Below are positions 54,770-64,000 of a stretch of 64,000 bases of DNA, in pieces; within the stretch, counting starts at the first letter, position 1; every line of letters begins with the position of its first letter. The DNA is taken from NCBI GenBank assembly GCA_023213395.1, contig CM041465.1, positions 38,571,741 through 38,635,740 on the forward strand, in the 5' to 3' direction. The notes beneath the pieces were generated by a model that was given only the letters and a program-made list of their open reading frames with translations, was not told the DNA's origin and did not search any database. The translations under genes were made by a program, and so were the position numbers. The stretch comes from Cycas panzhihuaensis (lineage: Eukaryota > Cycadophyta).

Positions 54770-55978
54770 ATGTCTTCACAGTTCAAGCAAAATGTGAAAT
54801 GCATTTTAAAAGAGAAAGAAAATTGGGACATGTGGTTCAATGGTGTCAGAAATGCTGCAAACTATGAAGGTCTGTGGAGAAATCACTTGCAACCTACACC
54901 ATCTGTTGCAACTACAACTACCTCAGTTGGTTCTGAAGGAGGTGCTCCAACTGCTTCCACTGAAGCTGCAGCTAAACGCCAATAGGAACTTGATGATGAT
55001 AAAATTCGTGTAGGGATACTGCTTGTCACTGATTATTCCCTGCATAATCTCATTGATGAAGTTGTACATGATACAGCATGGTAAGTTCTTGAAGTTCTTA
55101 AGAAGAACTTTGACACTAAATCAGACTTAGAATTTGTTCACTTAGTGCTGAAGATGAACAAATTGAACATGCAAAAAGGACACGCAAGTGAGACAATCAA
55201 TGTCCTTCGTCCAATCAAGCAAGCCATTGATAAAGATCTTAAAACTCAATGCATTACATGGGCTTTCTTGATTCAATCATGGCTGCATATCCCAGATTAC
55301 AAAAATCTATTGGGAAGTCTTCAATCTAGTGGCACTTTGAAGACCCTAAACTTTGAGGCTCTTACTGATAAGTTCATTGAATTTAATAAGGCCCTTGATA
55401 CCAACTTTGCCACTATATTAGATCCAATTGATGCTGCTTTCGAAGTGGAAGAAGATCTTTGTTATACCAAAAATCAAGGTCAATACTCTCGCAGAGGTGG
55501 TAATTCCCGTGGAAGAGGAAGAGGTAGACAACAAGGACAACGTCCTCTTGGTCAACAGGCTCCTCAACTCCAACAAAAACAATTTCAAGGCCAAGGCCAA
55601 AATAATCATCCTGGACCTAGATCCAGTAATCAGAGACAATCCAACCAGCCCAATACTTCTTATGGGACTAGAAATCAAACAATTGTGTGCCAAAGGTGTA
55701 GTAGAAAAGGACATTACGCCAAAAATTGCAGAACTGCCACCAACAAACTACCAAGTTATCAACAGCGCCATGATGTACATAATGTTGATAATACTTCTTT
55801 TGAAGATGCTTTTGGTGGAACGCAATTTGCTCATGCACACCTTCAAAGAATTGGGACCACTTCATCAAATGTTGTTGATAGATCCACTAAGTATATTGAG
55901 GCTCATTGTGGCTATGCTTATTCACTTTTGCCTTCACCACTTGGAGTTGCAAATAGTGCCACCTCAAATACTTCATCG
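54770..55978 (+). pseudogene. copia gag with zinc knuckle (element E), broken by two stops
   Basis: The start is ATG 54770 (MSSQFKQNVKCILKEKENWD). TAG at 54983-54985 follows an Ala/Thr-rich stretch and TAA lies near 55082. The same frame then runs open from 55145 to 56119. It holds capsid body (WAFLIQSWLHIPDYKNLLG), an Arg/Gly-rich then Gln-rich linker (about 55480-55660) and the zinc knuckle CQRCSRKGHYAKNC (about 55690-55731), complete. Two nonsense changes are the only damage in gag. Confidence 0.9.
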
Positions 55979-57250
55979 TGGATCATGGATACTGGAACAA
56001 CACAACACATGACTTGTCATCGCGAGTTCTTTCAGGATTTTGACTCTGAAGTTCATGGTGTTATACACATGGCTGACAAATCATCTCAGCCAGTCGAAGG
56101 ACTTGAAACTGCTTTTTGAAATTCCTGTGCCTTCTAGATTTTACCCTTGTTGATGTTTTATATATTCACCTCTGAAGCGTAACCTCTCCCTATCCAGCCT
56201 TGTCTCTCGTGGATTTGATCTAAGTGTAATTGCAAATAATCAAACTCTCTATGTCATTCACCCTCCTTCAAATGCTGTGGTTATGACCGGAATTCTTGAT
56301 GGCAAACTTTTTCGCCTAACTGGCTCACCATCCTCTAAAGCCAACTATGTTGATGATGACTCTACTTTTACCACAACCCTGACTCCTCAAAAGTTGTCCC
56401 AAACGGCTCTATGGCATGCTCGTATGGGCCATATCAAAATTGATTGTTTAAGAGAACTACATGCCACTCTTCCTGGTTTGCCTAGGCTCTCCTCTAAGCC
56501 CTTCAAATGCGAAGCATGTATCATCGCCAAATCTCATAGACAACCCTTTCCTCGTAGTCAGTGGAAATCTAGCCAACCTTTGCAGCTTGTACACTTAGAT
56601 ATATACGGTCCTATGCCCATCCCTTCTCTCAAACATAAGTGGTACTATATTACTTTCATTGATGATTTTACCAAGAAAGTATGGGTTGCTTTTTTTGCAA
56701 AGAAAGATGAAGCTTTTTCTATGTTTCAAGCTTTCAAGGCCCACGTGGAAAATGAATCTGGATTCAAGATCAAAATACTCAGGGCTGACAATGGTGGCGA
56801 GTACACATCCCATGAGTTTGAATCGTACCTACGTCAACATGGAATCAAACATCATACCACTGTTGTAGGTACACCCCAGCAAAATGGAGTTGCCAAGCGC
56901 ATGAACAGGACCATCATGAACATGGCTCGTGCTATGCTGGTATATAAGAATGTCCCTGTCTATCTTTGGGCCGAGGCTATCTGGATTGTTGTGTATTGCA
57001 TCAACACTATTAGTCTGTCCAAGCTCAGCCCCTCTCCACATGAAATGTAGTATGGACAAACCCCCTCTATCTCCCACTTCAAAATTTTTGGTTCTACTTG
57101 TTATGCTCACATTTTGGAGGAACACATAAACAAGATCCAAAATAGAGCCATTCAAGGCATCTTTGTCGGATACCCTATGGACAAAAAGGGGTATAAGGTT
57201 TTCATACTTTCATAGTGCAAAATCATCATCACAAGAGATGTTATCTTTGC
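55979..57250 (+). pseudogene. copia protease-integrase (element E), integrase Glu lost
   Basis: The protease WIMDTGTTQHMTC is intact and stays in the gag frame to 56119, where a small shift occurs. From 56277 the integrase is open to 57050, with LWHARMGHIKIDCL, CEACIIAKSH, HLDIYGPMPI (first Asp present), LRADNGGEYTS (second Asp) and NGVAKRMNRT. In the last motif the catalytic Glu is Lys (GAG to AAG type). Beyond TAG at 57048-57050 the C-terminal block GIFVGYPMDKKGYKVF is readable to 57220. So integrase would be inactive even if translated. Confidence 0.9.
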
Positions 57251-59330
57251 GGAGACTGAAGATCAATTACTCAGACTTGACTCCAAGATGCCTATATACC
57301 AATTTAATGATGCTACTGAATTTGATGTCCAGATTCCAAAATTATGGGGGGGAGATGCTCAACAGTTGCTCAAAATCTTGGAATCTGACAATAGAGCCTC
57401 GGAGGATACAAGTTGTGACTCCCAGTCAATGTGTACACATCCAACACCATCATTTGTGAATAGCCAAGTTGACAAAAGCAAAGCCATAGCAGAAGGATCA
57501 TCTTCTCCAACATCTGTGGCTAGCCCATCTTCTCCAGCATCGTCAACTTCCTCCATGCCAAATATTTCACATGATCCTTTTCAGGATCAAAACAAAGACC
57601 AAGAGGCTGTGGAAATAAAAACCTCATTCCCAACTCGAGGTTTTCATGAAGCCTACCAGCTACACAAGGACATGTGACCAGATGAAGTAGGCAAAATTGG
57701 CACTAGAAGTGCCCATAGAGTAAGGATGCATGAATCACTTTCTGTTGAGCTTGAACCAGCAGAACTGCACCTTGCTCTTAATGAAGAGCCCCTAACGTAC
57801 CAAGAAGTTGTAAAGCATGCAGCTTGGAGAAATGCCATGAACAAATAGTACCAATCTCTTATCAAGAACGGTACATGGGATCTTGTTGATCTTGCACTTG
57901 GAAGAAAGGTAATTCAAAATAAATGGGTGTTCGAAAATAAGTACAGATCAGATGGCACCCTAGAAAAACACAAGGCGAGGTTGGTAGCAAAAGGATTCAC
58001 GTAAAGGGAAGGATTCACGCAAAGTGACTCGCATTGAAATCTTTGCTCCTACAACCAAGTGGCCTACGATCAAAACTCTTATAGCCTTGGCTGCTCAACA
58101 GGGTTGGAAAATCCACCAACTCGATGTTAAGACCGCATTTCTCAATGGGGACCTTAAAGAAGAAATTTACTTGGCTCAGCAAGAAGGATACGAGATTGTC
58201 GGTCAGGAGCATAAGGTTTGCAAGCTCAAAAAGTTCTTGTATGGCCTAAAGCAAGCCCCTCGTGTTTGGTTTACCAAGTTGTCTGAAAGAATGAGACAAC
58301 TTGGATCTGAGGTTTGTGACTATCAAGATGTTGATGCAACATTATTCATCAAGTGCTAAAATAATAAAGTCACTTACCTCTTAATCTTTGTGGACAATAT
58401 GCTAATAACGGGGAATGGTGAACAAGTAATCAGCCAGCTGAAGAAGGACCTTGCTAAAACTTTTGAATTGTCTGACCTCGGGTTGATAAAATATTACTTG
58501 GAAATTGAAGTAACTCAAAAGAATGGCAAAATACTTCTCTCCCAAGAAAAATATATTAACGATCTTCTGACAAAGTTTCAGTTGGAAGGTACTCGACTAG
58601 TGGATACACCTATGGAACCTAATATTAAACTCTCAACTAATGGTGACACTAGGGAGGCAGACGTAACACTCTACAAGCAACTTGTAGGTAGTCTCATCTA
58701 TACTACCAATACAAGGCCAGATATTGCACACTCTGTCGGCATTCTTGCAAGATTCATGACAAATCCTAAGCAGAATCACTGGCAAACTGCAATAAGAGTG
58801 TTGAGGTACCTGAAGACGACCAGCAAATATGGTCCGTTGTATGAACCCAATGCAAAATTTAAACTTTATGCATACATAGACTCAAACTTTGTCGGAGATA
58901 AAAACATAGGAAGATCTACGTCTGGGTATATAACATTTCTTGGAACGGCACCAATATCATGAAGATCTAGACGACAGAAGATAGTTGCAGACTCAACCGA
59001 GTATATTCTTTATACGAGACAAGCAAAGAGGTGATATGGCTTAGAAAATTGTTGAATACATTAAATGCCACCCAAACAAATTCTACTAGCTTACATGTAA
59101 ATAATCAATCTACAATCCAAATGGCTAAAAATCCTATATTTCATAATTGTACCAAACATATAAGTACGAAAGTCCACAGGACTAAAGAACTAGTTCATGA
59201 TGGCACAATTCAACTGGAGTACTGCCCCACAGCAGATCAATTGGCCGATATCTTCACCAAACCACTGAAGAGGGTGAAGTTTGAACAGGTCCGAAAGCAA
59301 CTCGACCTTAGGGCCTCCATCTCTAACTGA
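57251..59330 (+). pseudogene. copia RT-RNase H (element E), RT active site altered
   Basis: An acidic Ser-rich linker is open at 57288-57677. RT follows, with stops near 57675 and 57847 and a short duplication (aagggaaggattcacg) near 58000. The open part 58024-58359 has QLDVKTAFLNGDLKEEIYL and YGLKQAPRVWFTKL. The palm motif at 58388-58410 reads FVDNMLITGN, so the second Asp of the Y/F-V-D-D site is Asn, a loss of a metal ligand. RNase H at 58390-58962 and 59031-59330 keeps NTRPDIAHSVG, NIGRSTSGY, NNQSTIQMAKNPIF and QLADIFTKPLKRVKF, then the stop at 59328-59330. Confidence 0.9.
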
Positions 59331-59359
59331 TTGAAGGAGATGACAATAGGACCATCATA

Positions 59360-59520
59360 CTCTGTCTCATTCATGAAAACCCCTTGTAGGTGCAGAAGGA
59401 CAAGAGTAAGTCTCTGCTCTATCCCATTTGTGAAAACCCCTTATGAGCGCGAAAGGATAAGGGTTGTATCATTTTGGAAAATTGGAACCTGTGAAAACCC
59501 AAAAGGGCATGGGGGGATGA
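59360..59520 (+). repeat. direct repeats in 3' non-coding region of E
   Basis: tctcattcatgaaaacccct and tcccatttgtgaaaacccct lie about 59 bases apart, and a third gaacctgtgaaaaccc copy lies near 59485. The layout equals that in D. Confidence 0.75.
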
Positions 59521-59764
59521 TCAAATGGTATATGGAGACTCAGTAGATTTCATCTACAAAATTCATTGTATTGATTAGCTATCTAGCTTCACTTAAAGAG
59601 TTGCCTGACCTAGGTTAGTAGATTAGAAAATCTGTGGCTTTTCTTCTCCATGAGGGTTTCCCACAAAAGTGTCATAGTAGTTTGCTTTGTAAGAGGCTCA
59701 AATAAAGACCTCATAGGATAGAATAAAATAGGATGAAATGACCTTCTACCATTAAGCGGGAGAT

Positions 59765-60062
59765 TGAAAAAGGTTAATGTCACAAGGTCATTACATTAGT
59801 TGATTATTTCTAAAAAGGGTCTTAAGTGAACTTTAAATTAGATTACTTAAGTGAAATGCACTTTCATGTGCATTACGTGTAATTTCATTTCACCTAACTC
59901 TAATGCTCCCTCTCTCAAAATAAAAGTAAAAGCTCAATGGAGGAGGCTCATTCTTACCTCCCTATTTTGTGAGAGCTACTTTCTTTCTCTCAAGTCTCTC
60001 TTGCTCCCATGTTTGCCTTTGTGTTTAGTGCATGGAGATGAAGGATAGATCTACTCTTTTCA
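59765..60062 (+). repeat. 3' LTR of element E (298 bp)
   Basis: TGAAAAAGGTTAATG...ACTCTTTTCA, preceded by the short purine tract gcgggaga. The palindrome has one change here (ttacttaagtga, 59843-59854). Confidence 0.9.
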
Positions 60063-60284
60063 ATTTTTGAAAGTTGGTTATATTGCTATTAGGAAGTCGG
60101 CTTTTTAAAAGGTGATCAATTTTGACACATATAAATAAAGGATTATCATTCATTTGCAACTCATCTTTTGTGAGTTAATTCATTTAGGATCTTTCGACCA
60201 TTTGGATCTTAGGAGTTTCATTTTAGCTTTCATTTCAATTTTCTTTTGTATTTGAGGAAGTAGATCGCCTTTAGGACCACTCCA
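60063..60284 (+). repeat. 5' LTR of J, right part
   Basis: It continues the LTR after E with aaaggtgatcaattttgaca, a TATA region cacatataaataaagg and the end ...ccactcca. It is followed by a degenerate primer site ggggtatcagggc (60286-60298). Confidence 0.8.
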
Positions 60285-62611
60285 AGGGGTATCAGGGCTT
60301 CATTTTTGGCGTACCATGAATCTACATTTTTGGGAATACAAATGAGCGAATTTTGAAAAAATAATTGTGAATTTAAGTCAACCAGGCCTTTTCTATAATT
60401 TTGAGTGGTTATACCCCAAGTTTTGGAGCAAAATTGTAGGGAATTTAGTTTCAGTCTGTTACCCATTGCTATCTTTAGGGCCTAAAATTTGCTACCGCAA
60501 CCTCCAACGTCCATAACTTTGGCTGCAAGTGTTTGATTAACCTCAATTTTTTTTCAATCTATGCATCTTGACATCTACTTTCCACTAGAAGTGGTTTCAA
60601 GTCCATTGGATATTGAAGGGAAAAGTTATTGCCATTTTTAAAGTAGGTATTATTGTAGTCCTAAAAAAACCCTAATCATGACCCACCTTAAAAGAGCCAT
60701 AACTTCTACTACAGATCTCAAAATTCGATTTTGTCTGAAGCATTGGAATATTTATTTTGAGGACTTCATTTTGGGGTATAATTTAATATATTTGGAGATA
60801 ATTTTATATGGTAGACATTAGAAGATACCCAAAAGGTCACTAGAGAGGTTGTAAAATACTGGAGCTTCACTTGGGATTTTAGAAACCAGAGGCTATCGAA
60901 CATAAGAAAAGAATGGATCAAGTTTCTGAGGACCTCCAAAGTCTTAAGGAAAATTTTGAAGAGTAGAAAGAAGAGATACATAAGATAGTCATTAAAGTAG
61001 TCAACATAACAAAAATGTTAACAACAAAGGATTTTAGGAAAAAAGACAACACCAACTATGGCAACGATAAGGAAGAAGATAAATATATATAAAAGATGCG
61101 AGGAATAGGATTGAAAGGAATATAAGAAATATGAGGACCACCAACAGCCAGTCTTTTGCCATAATCTAAAGGGACCGACCTACCCCTAAGACGGTTATAT
61201 TGAAGCAGATAAATGGTTAGCAAAAATAGAAAATGTTATCGATGAACTCCATATCACTAATGCATGTGGACAAATCAACTTCGCCATAGACTATCCAATG
61301 AGATCTATGTATCATTGGGCAACACTTTGGAAAAGGAAAGGAAAACTCACAATTGCAAATATTTTGTAGAAGCCTTTCAAGAACAAATTGAAGAATTGAA
61401 GAGGGCTAGTGCCTCCTTCACCAAGGGTCCCCTAACTATATATCAATAATCCACAACCCACAATACGAATAGAGGTCCTCTACTCTAGAGTAAATATGTC
61501 GAATGAAGTGAATAGCATGATGTAGCAACAGAAGGCTAAATATCAAATCACTCAAAGAGGATTCAATGTCATGATAGTGCCTGAAATCCCAAGCTTGGAA
61601 TCTGAGAAAGTCAAGCCTACAAGCAAGGAACCATGATCTATAAAGATAATAGTTTTAACACAAGCATATCCTTGGGCATTACACAAAGGGAGCAAGAAGG
61701 CAAAAAGGCTAGGGAAAAGGCACTCAACATTTGCCACACATGTGAAAACCATTGGAGCAAAGGGAACCAATACATGAAGACTAAAGAGGAGATCGATATT
61801 GAAGATGATGAAAGAGAAGAATGCAAAGAAGACTCGAAAGAGGGGCAATCTTGTGATAAAGGATCAACCTGCATGGAAGAAGCAAAAGCAAAGGATAGCC
61901 AACCTCAAGATCTCTCATCAACCATGTTAGAGGCACCATAGGCTAACACCATCAAGCTCCATGGTTACCTCAAAAAGGAAAAGGTTGTGATTCTCATCAA
62001 TCCAAATAGTGCTCATAACTTAATCGACACTCATATAGACAAGAAATTTAGATTGAATATGAAGAGAGAGAAGTCCTATACCTCACACCTAGGAGGATAT
62101 AGCTTAGGCAAAATTGAGCACCGACAATTTCATATAAGCAATTAATGAGTTTTTGACTAATTATTATCCCACTCTCATAGAAGGATTTGATGCAATCTTA
62201 GGTATCAGATGGCTACGTATACTTGGGACTCACGCCCTAAATCATGACAAGGGCTTCATCAGGTTTAGAATCGATGCGTCGAAATGCCAGCTAATAATAA
62301 CTTATACCCTAGTACCAAATGTTGAAACTACAGGAGGCAGCACGAGGAATAATTGGATTGGGCAAAAATATCAACCTACTATGATTTTCACCCCAGGATC
62401 AAAGGGCATACTTGCAAAAAGAAACACAAAGACTGACTCACTAGGATTAAGTTGGCTTCTTCACTATAATATTACTGCAAACCAAGAAGCTAAAGGAGGG
62501 ACATTCTGTAGGACAAGGGATGATCGCCCAATTTATCGACCTGCCTCAAGAAAGTAACATACGCCATTATCAACGCTTTGGGGGCAAAGCATGTTTTGAA
62601 TGAACGGGAAT
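60285..62611 (+). pseudogene. gypsy-type gag-protease (element J), decayed
   Basis: The leader runs to about 60900. Gag remains follow, with the stretch GYIEADKWLAKIENVIDELH (about 61194-61253) typical of gypsy gag. A degraded zinc knuckle (CHTCENHWSKGN) lies in the open frame 61633-61941. A protease remnant at 61985-62030 has the D-S-G of the active site replaced by N-P-N, and the second signature GFDAILGIRWLRILG (about 62175-62219) is in the open frame 62153-62557. Many stops occur. The internal region then ends at the LTR without any pol domain. E and later layers postdate this element. Confidence 0.75.
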
Positions 62612-62964
62612 TGTTATGGACCTACACCACTAATGGAAGTTGGCTATAGCTATAGCTAGATCATAGATTAATAGGAGTTAGCCTTAATTACAATTATTAG
62701 AAGCTGCTTTTATTATTATTAAGGACTAGGTATCTTATTATTATTATTGGAAGTTGGTTTTATTATTATTAAAAAATCAATTTTTTAAAAGGTGATCAAT
62801 TTTGACACCTATAAATAGAGGATTATCATTCATTTGTAAATCATCTTTTGTGAGGTAATTCATTTGGGGTCTTTTGACCATTTGGCTCTTAGGAGTTTCC
62901 TTTTAGTTTTTATACCAGTTTTCTTTTATGTTTGTGGAAGTAGATCCCCTTTAGGATCACTCCA
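62612..62964 (+). repeat. 3' LTR of J (353 bp)
   Basis: TGTTATGGACC...CACTCCA, homologous to the split 5' LTR with many differences and a short insertion of tattatta repeats near 62730-62775. Confidence 0.85.
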
Positions 62965-64000
62965 ACCCAAAAAATGTCTAAGAGGTTCCTCACCTTCATC
63001 ATCGACTTGGCCTTATCAACCGATGTTCTGTTCATCCTCTCAACCACTCCATTTTACTAAGGAGTACATGCAGTCATCAATTGCTTCTTTATGCCATGAT
63101 CCTTGCAAAATTAGACAAATGCTTTAGAGGTGTACTCTCCCCCATTATCTAACCTTAGTATCTTAATTCTTTATTCGCTTTCATTCTCCACCTGTGCTTT
63201 AAACTCCTTAAATATGTCAAATGCCTGAGACTTGTCCTTCAAAGGATAAGCCCAAACCTTCCTTAAAAAGTTGTTAATGAAGGTCAAGAAATATCTTGAA
63301 CCTCAGAGTGAACTGGTAGACATAGGACCATAGATGTTATAGTGAATTAGGCTCAGTTTTTCAGTTGCCCTCCAAGCCTTGCCTTTAGGAAACTTTTCCT
63401 TATGCTACTTTCCATAAATGTAGGGTTCACAATTACCCTTTTCTACCTTGAATTTCGGGAGACCATGCACCATATTCAATTTATTCATCAACCGAAGGCC
63501 AGAGCAGTGCAAATGCCCCAATCTTTCATTCTACAATCGAATCTTATTTGACATGTTTGCAGTCAAATATGCCCTTCAGCTTATAGACATACCTAAGAGC
63601 CTATAAAGACGGTTATCCCTTGCACCTCCTACAATCATTTTTCCATCATGATCATTGATGATAGCTTTCTGTCTTTAAAGAGAACACTCATCTCACTATC
63701 CTCTATTTGACTGATAGAAATCAAATTCAATTTTAATCCTGGCACGTATAAAACATTGTCCATATAATAATCATCACAATCTAGAGTGATAACTGGGACC
63801 TCCCCTATGCCCTTGACAATTAGCACCTTATTATCTCCCAAAACTACTGTGTGTCCAATGGCTTCCCATATGCTTAAACCATTCAAGCCTTCATGTCATG
63901 TGCCTGGAATCACTTGAGTCGATGTAACAAACATCGTTGGACCTCTTTTCATTTGCTTCCATATTCCACTAATCAGACCTATGTTGTTGACTAGCCTGCA
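62965..64000 (-). pseudogene. copia protease-integrase (element K), broken, runs off the window
   Basis: On the minus strand from the right edge, the protease motif reads CYIDSSDSRHMT, where the Gly of D-S-G is Ser, with a stop right after. The body follows at 63886-63635 (DNVLYVPGLKLNLISISQI). Pre-integrase and integrase follow with many stops. FINNFLRKVWAYPLKDKSQA, LRLDNGGEYTSKAF and NGVVERMNRTSVDKAKSMM are readable, so the second Asp and the Glu remain. The block ends at ...LLDIFW at the J insertion point and resumes at 52341. Confidence 0.8.

Larger units (their letters stand above)
52453..60062 (+). mobile_element. Ty1/copia element E, inserted in the J LTR
   Basis: 7.6 kb with two 298-bp LTRs (52453-52750, 59765-60062), a primer site two bases after the first, a 2-kb leader and gag-pol in copia order. 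The flanking pentamers are attag and atttt, so a target duplication is not clean. By eye the LTRs differ at about 15 sites (about 5%), between D and J in age. Close relative of D in gag, RT, leader block and 3' repeats. Stops and lost catalytic residues make it inactive. Confidence 0.9.
52342..62964 (+). mobile_element. gypsy-type gag-protease element J (no RT or integrase)
   Basis: Its LTRs are 52342-52452 plus 60063-60284 (split by E) and 62612-62964. The target duplication is gccca (52337-52341) and accca (62965-62969), one base changed. K's integrase frame joins across it. The internal region is only 2.3 kb (60285-62611) and codes for decayed gag and an aspartic protease, with nothing like RT, RNase H or integrase. 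The LTRs are strongly diverged from each other, so J is old. The element was non-autonomous. Confidence 0.85.
40693..64000 (-). mobile_element. Ty1/copia element K, host of nested insertions
   Basis: Read on the minus strand from the right edge, K gives protease, integrase, RT and RNase H in four blocks: 64000-62965, 52341-51349, 49058-48691 and 41493-40693. The blocks are separated by J (with E inside), L, and solo LTR S (with M inside). Each separating insert has a target duplication. Across each, the K reading frame resumes at the expected codon. The purine tract aaggtggag and LTR start follow at 40701-40692. The 5' LTR and most of gag are beyond 64000. Confidence 0.9.

Noticed and set aside
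61552-61874. Hydrophobic minus-strand frames in element J
   Set aside because: They are antisense to the charged gag linker of J.

Overview
The window looks like nuclear DNA of a plant, most likely a seed plant with a large, repeat-rich genome. It is AT-rich, almost entirely made of LTR retrotransposons, and nearly all of these use the initiator-Met tRNA primer site TGGTATCAGAGC typical of plant Ty1/copia elements. A gymnosperm would fit, but nothing here proves a species. I see no intact cellular gene, rRNA, tRNA or CRISPR array. The only recognisable host coding sequence is an N-terminal exon of a DHHC-type S-acyltransferase (13531-13878, minus strand). A second, unrecognised GC-rich open frame lies at 3619-3930.

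Left part (1-15719). A minus-strand half element A (1-1763) is joined head-to-head to a plus-strand RT-RNase H fragment and LTR (1764-3525). The LTR leads into copia element B (2987-10231). B is followed by the internal half of another copia element G (10232-12786), cut by a 366-bp LTR (12787-13152). The S-acyltransferase exon follows, then unassigned AT-rich DNA.

Middle part (15720-40692). Copia element C (15725-23024, TSD ctatt) is a complete, young insertion. Copia element F (about 23391-28504) ends in an LTR homologous to the one at 12787. A minus-strand LTR/leader fragment P (28505-29469) precedes copia element H (29470-39500). H is split in frame by a complete young copia element D (30587-38450, TSD gatac/aatac). 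A J-like LTR in minus orientation and the 3' LTR of K follow.

Right part (40693-64000) is one old minus-strand copia element K, opened by successive insertions whose target duplications can be read directly. A solo LTR S (41494-48690, TSD gattt) is itself interrupted by copia element M (41613-48415, TSD acaat). A small gypsy-type gag-protease element L (49059-51348, TSD attaa) has 54-bp palindromic LTRs. A second gag-protease-only gypsy-type element J (52342-62964, TSD gccca/accca) has its left LTR interrupted by copia element E (52453-60062). Removing each insert restores K's integrase and RT reading frames.

None of the gag-pol frames is intact. Even C and D, whose LTR pairs differ by only about 2% by eye, carry stops, frameshifts or lost catalytic residues, so recent movement probably relied on proteins supplied in trans. 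The most unusual structures are the L composite (three palindromic LTRs, one TSD), an 11-18 bp palindrome shared by the LTRs of four element families, a co-varying palindrome in the B and C leaders, a 20-bp minisatellite in the C leader, and a conserved leader block in D and E.
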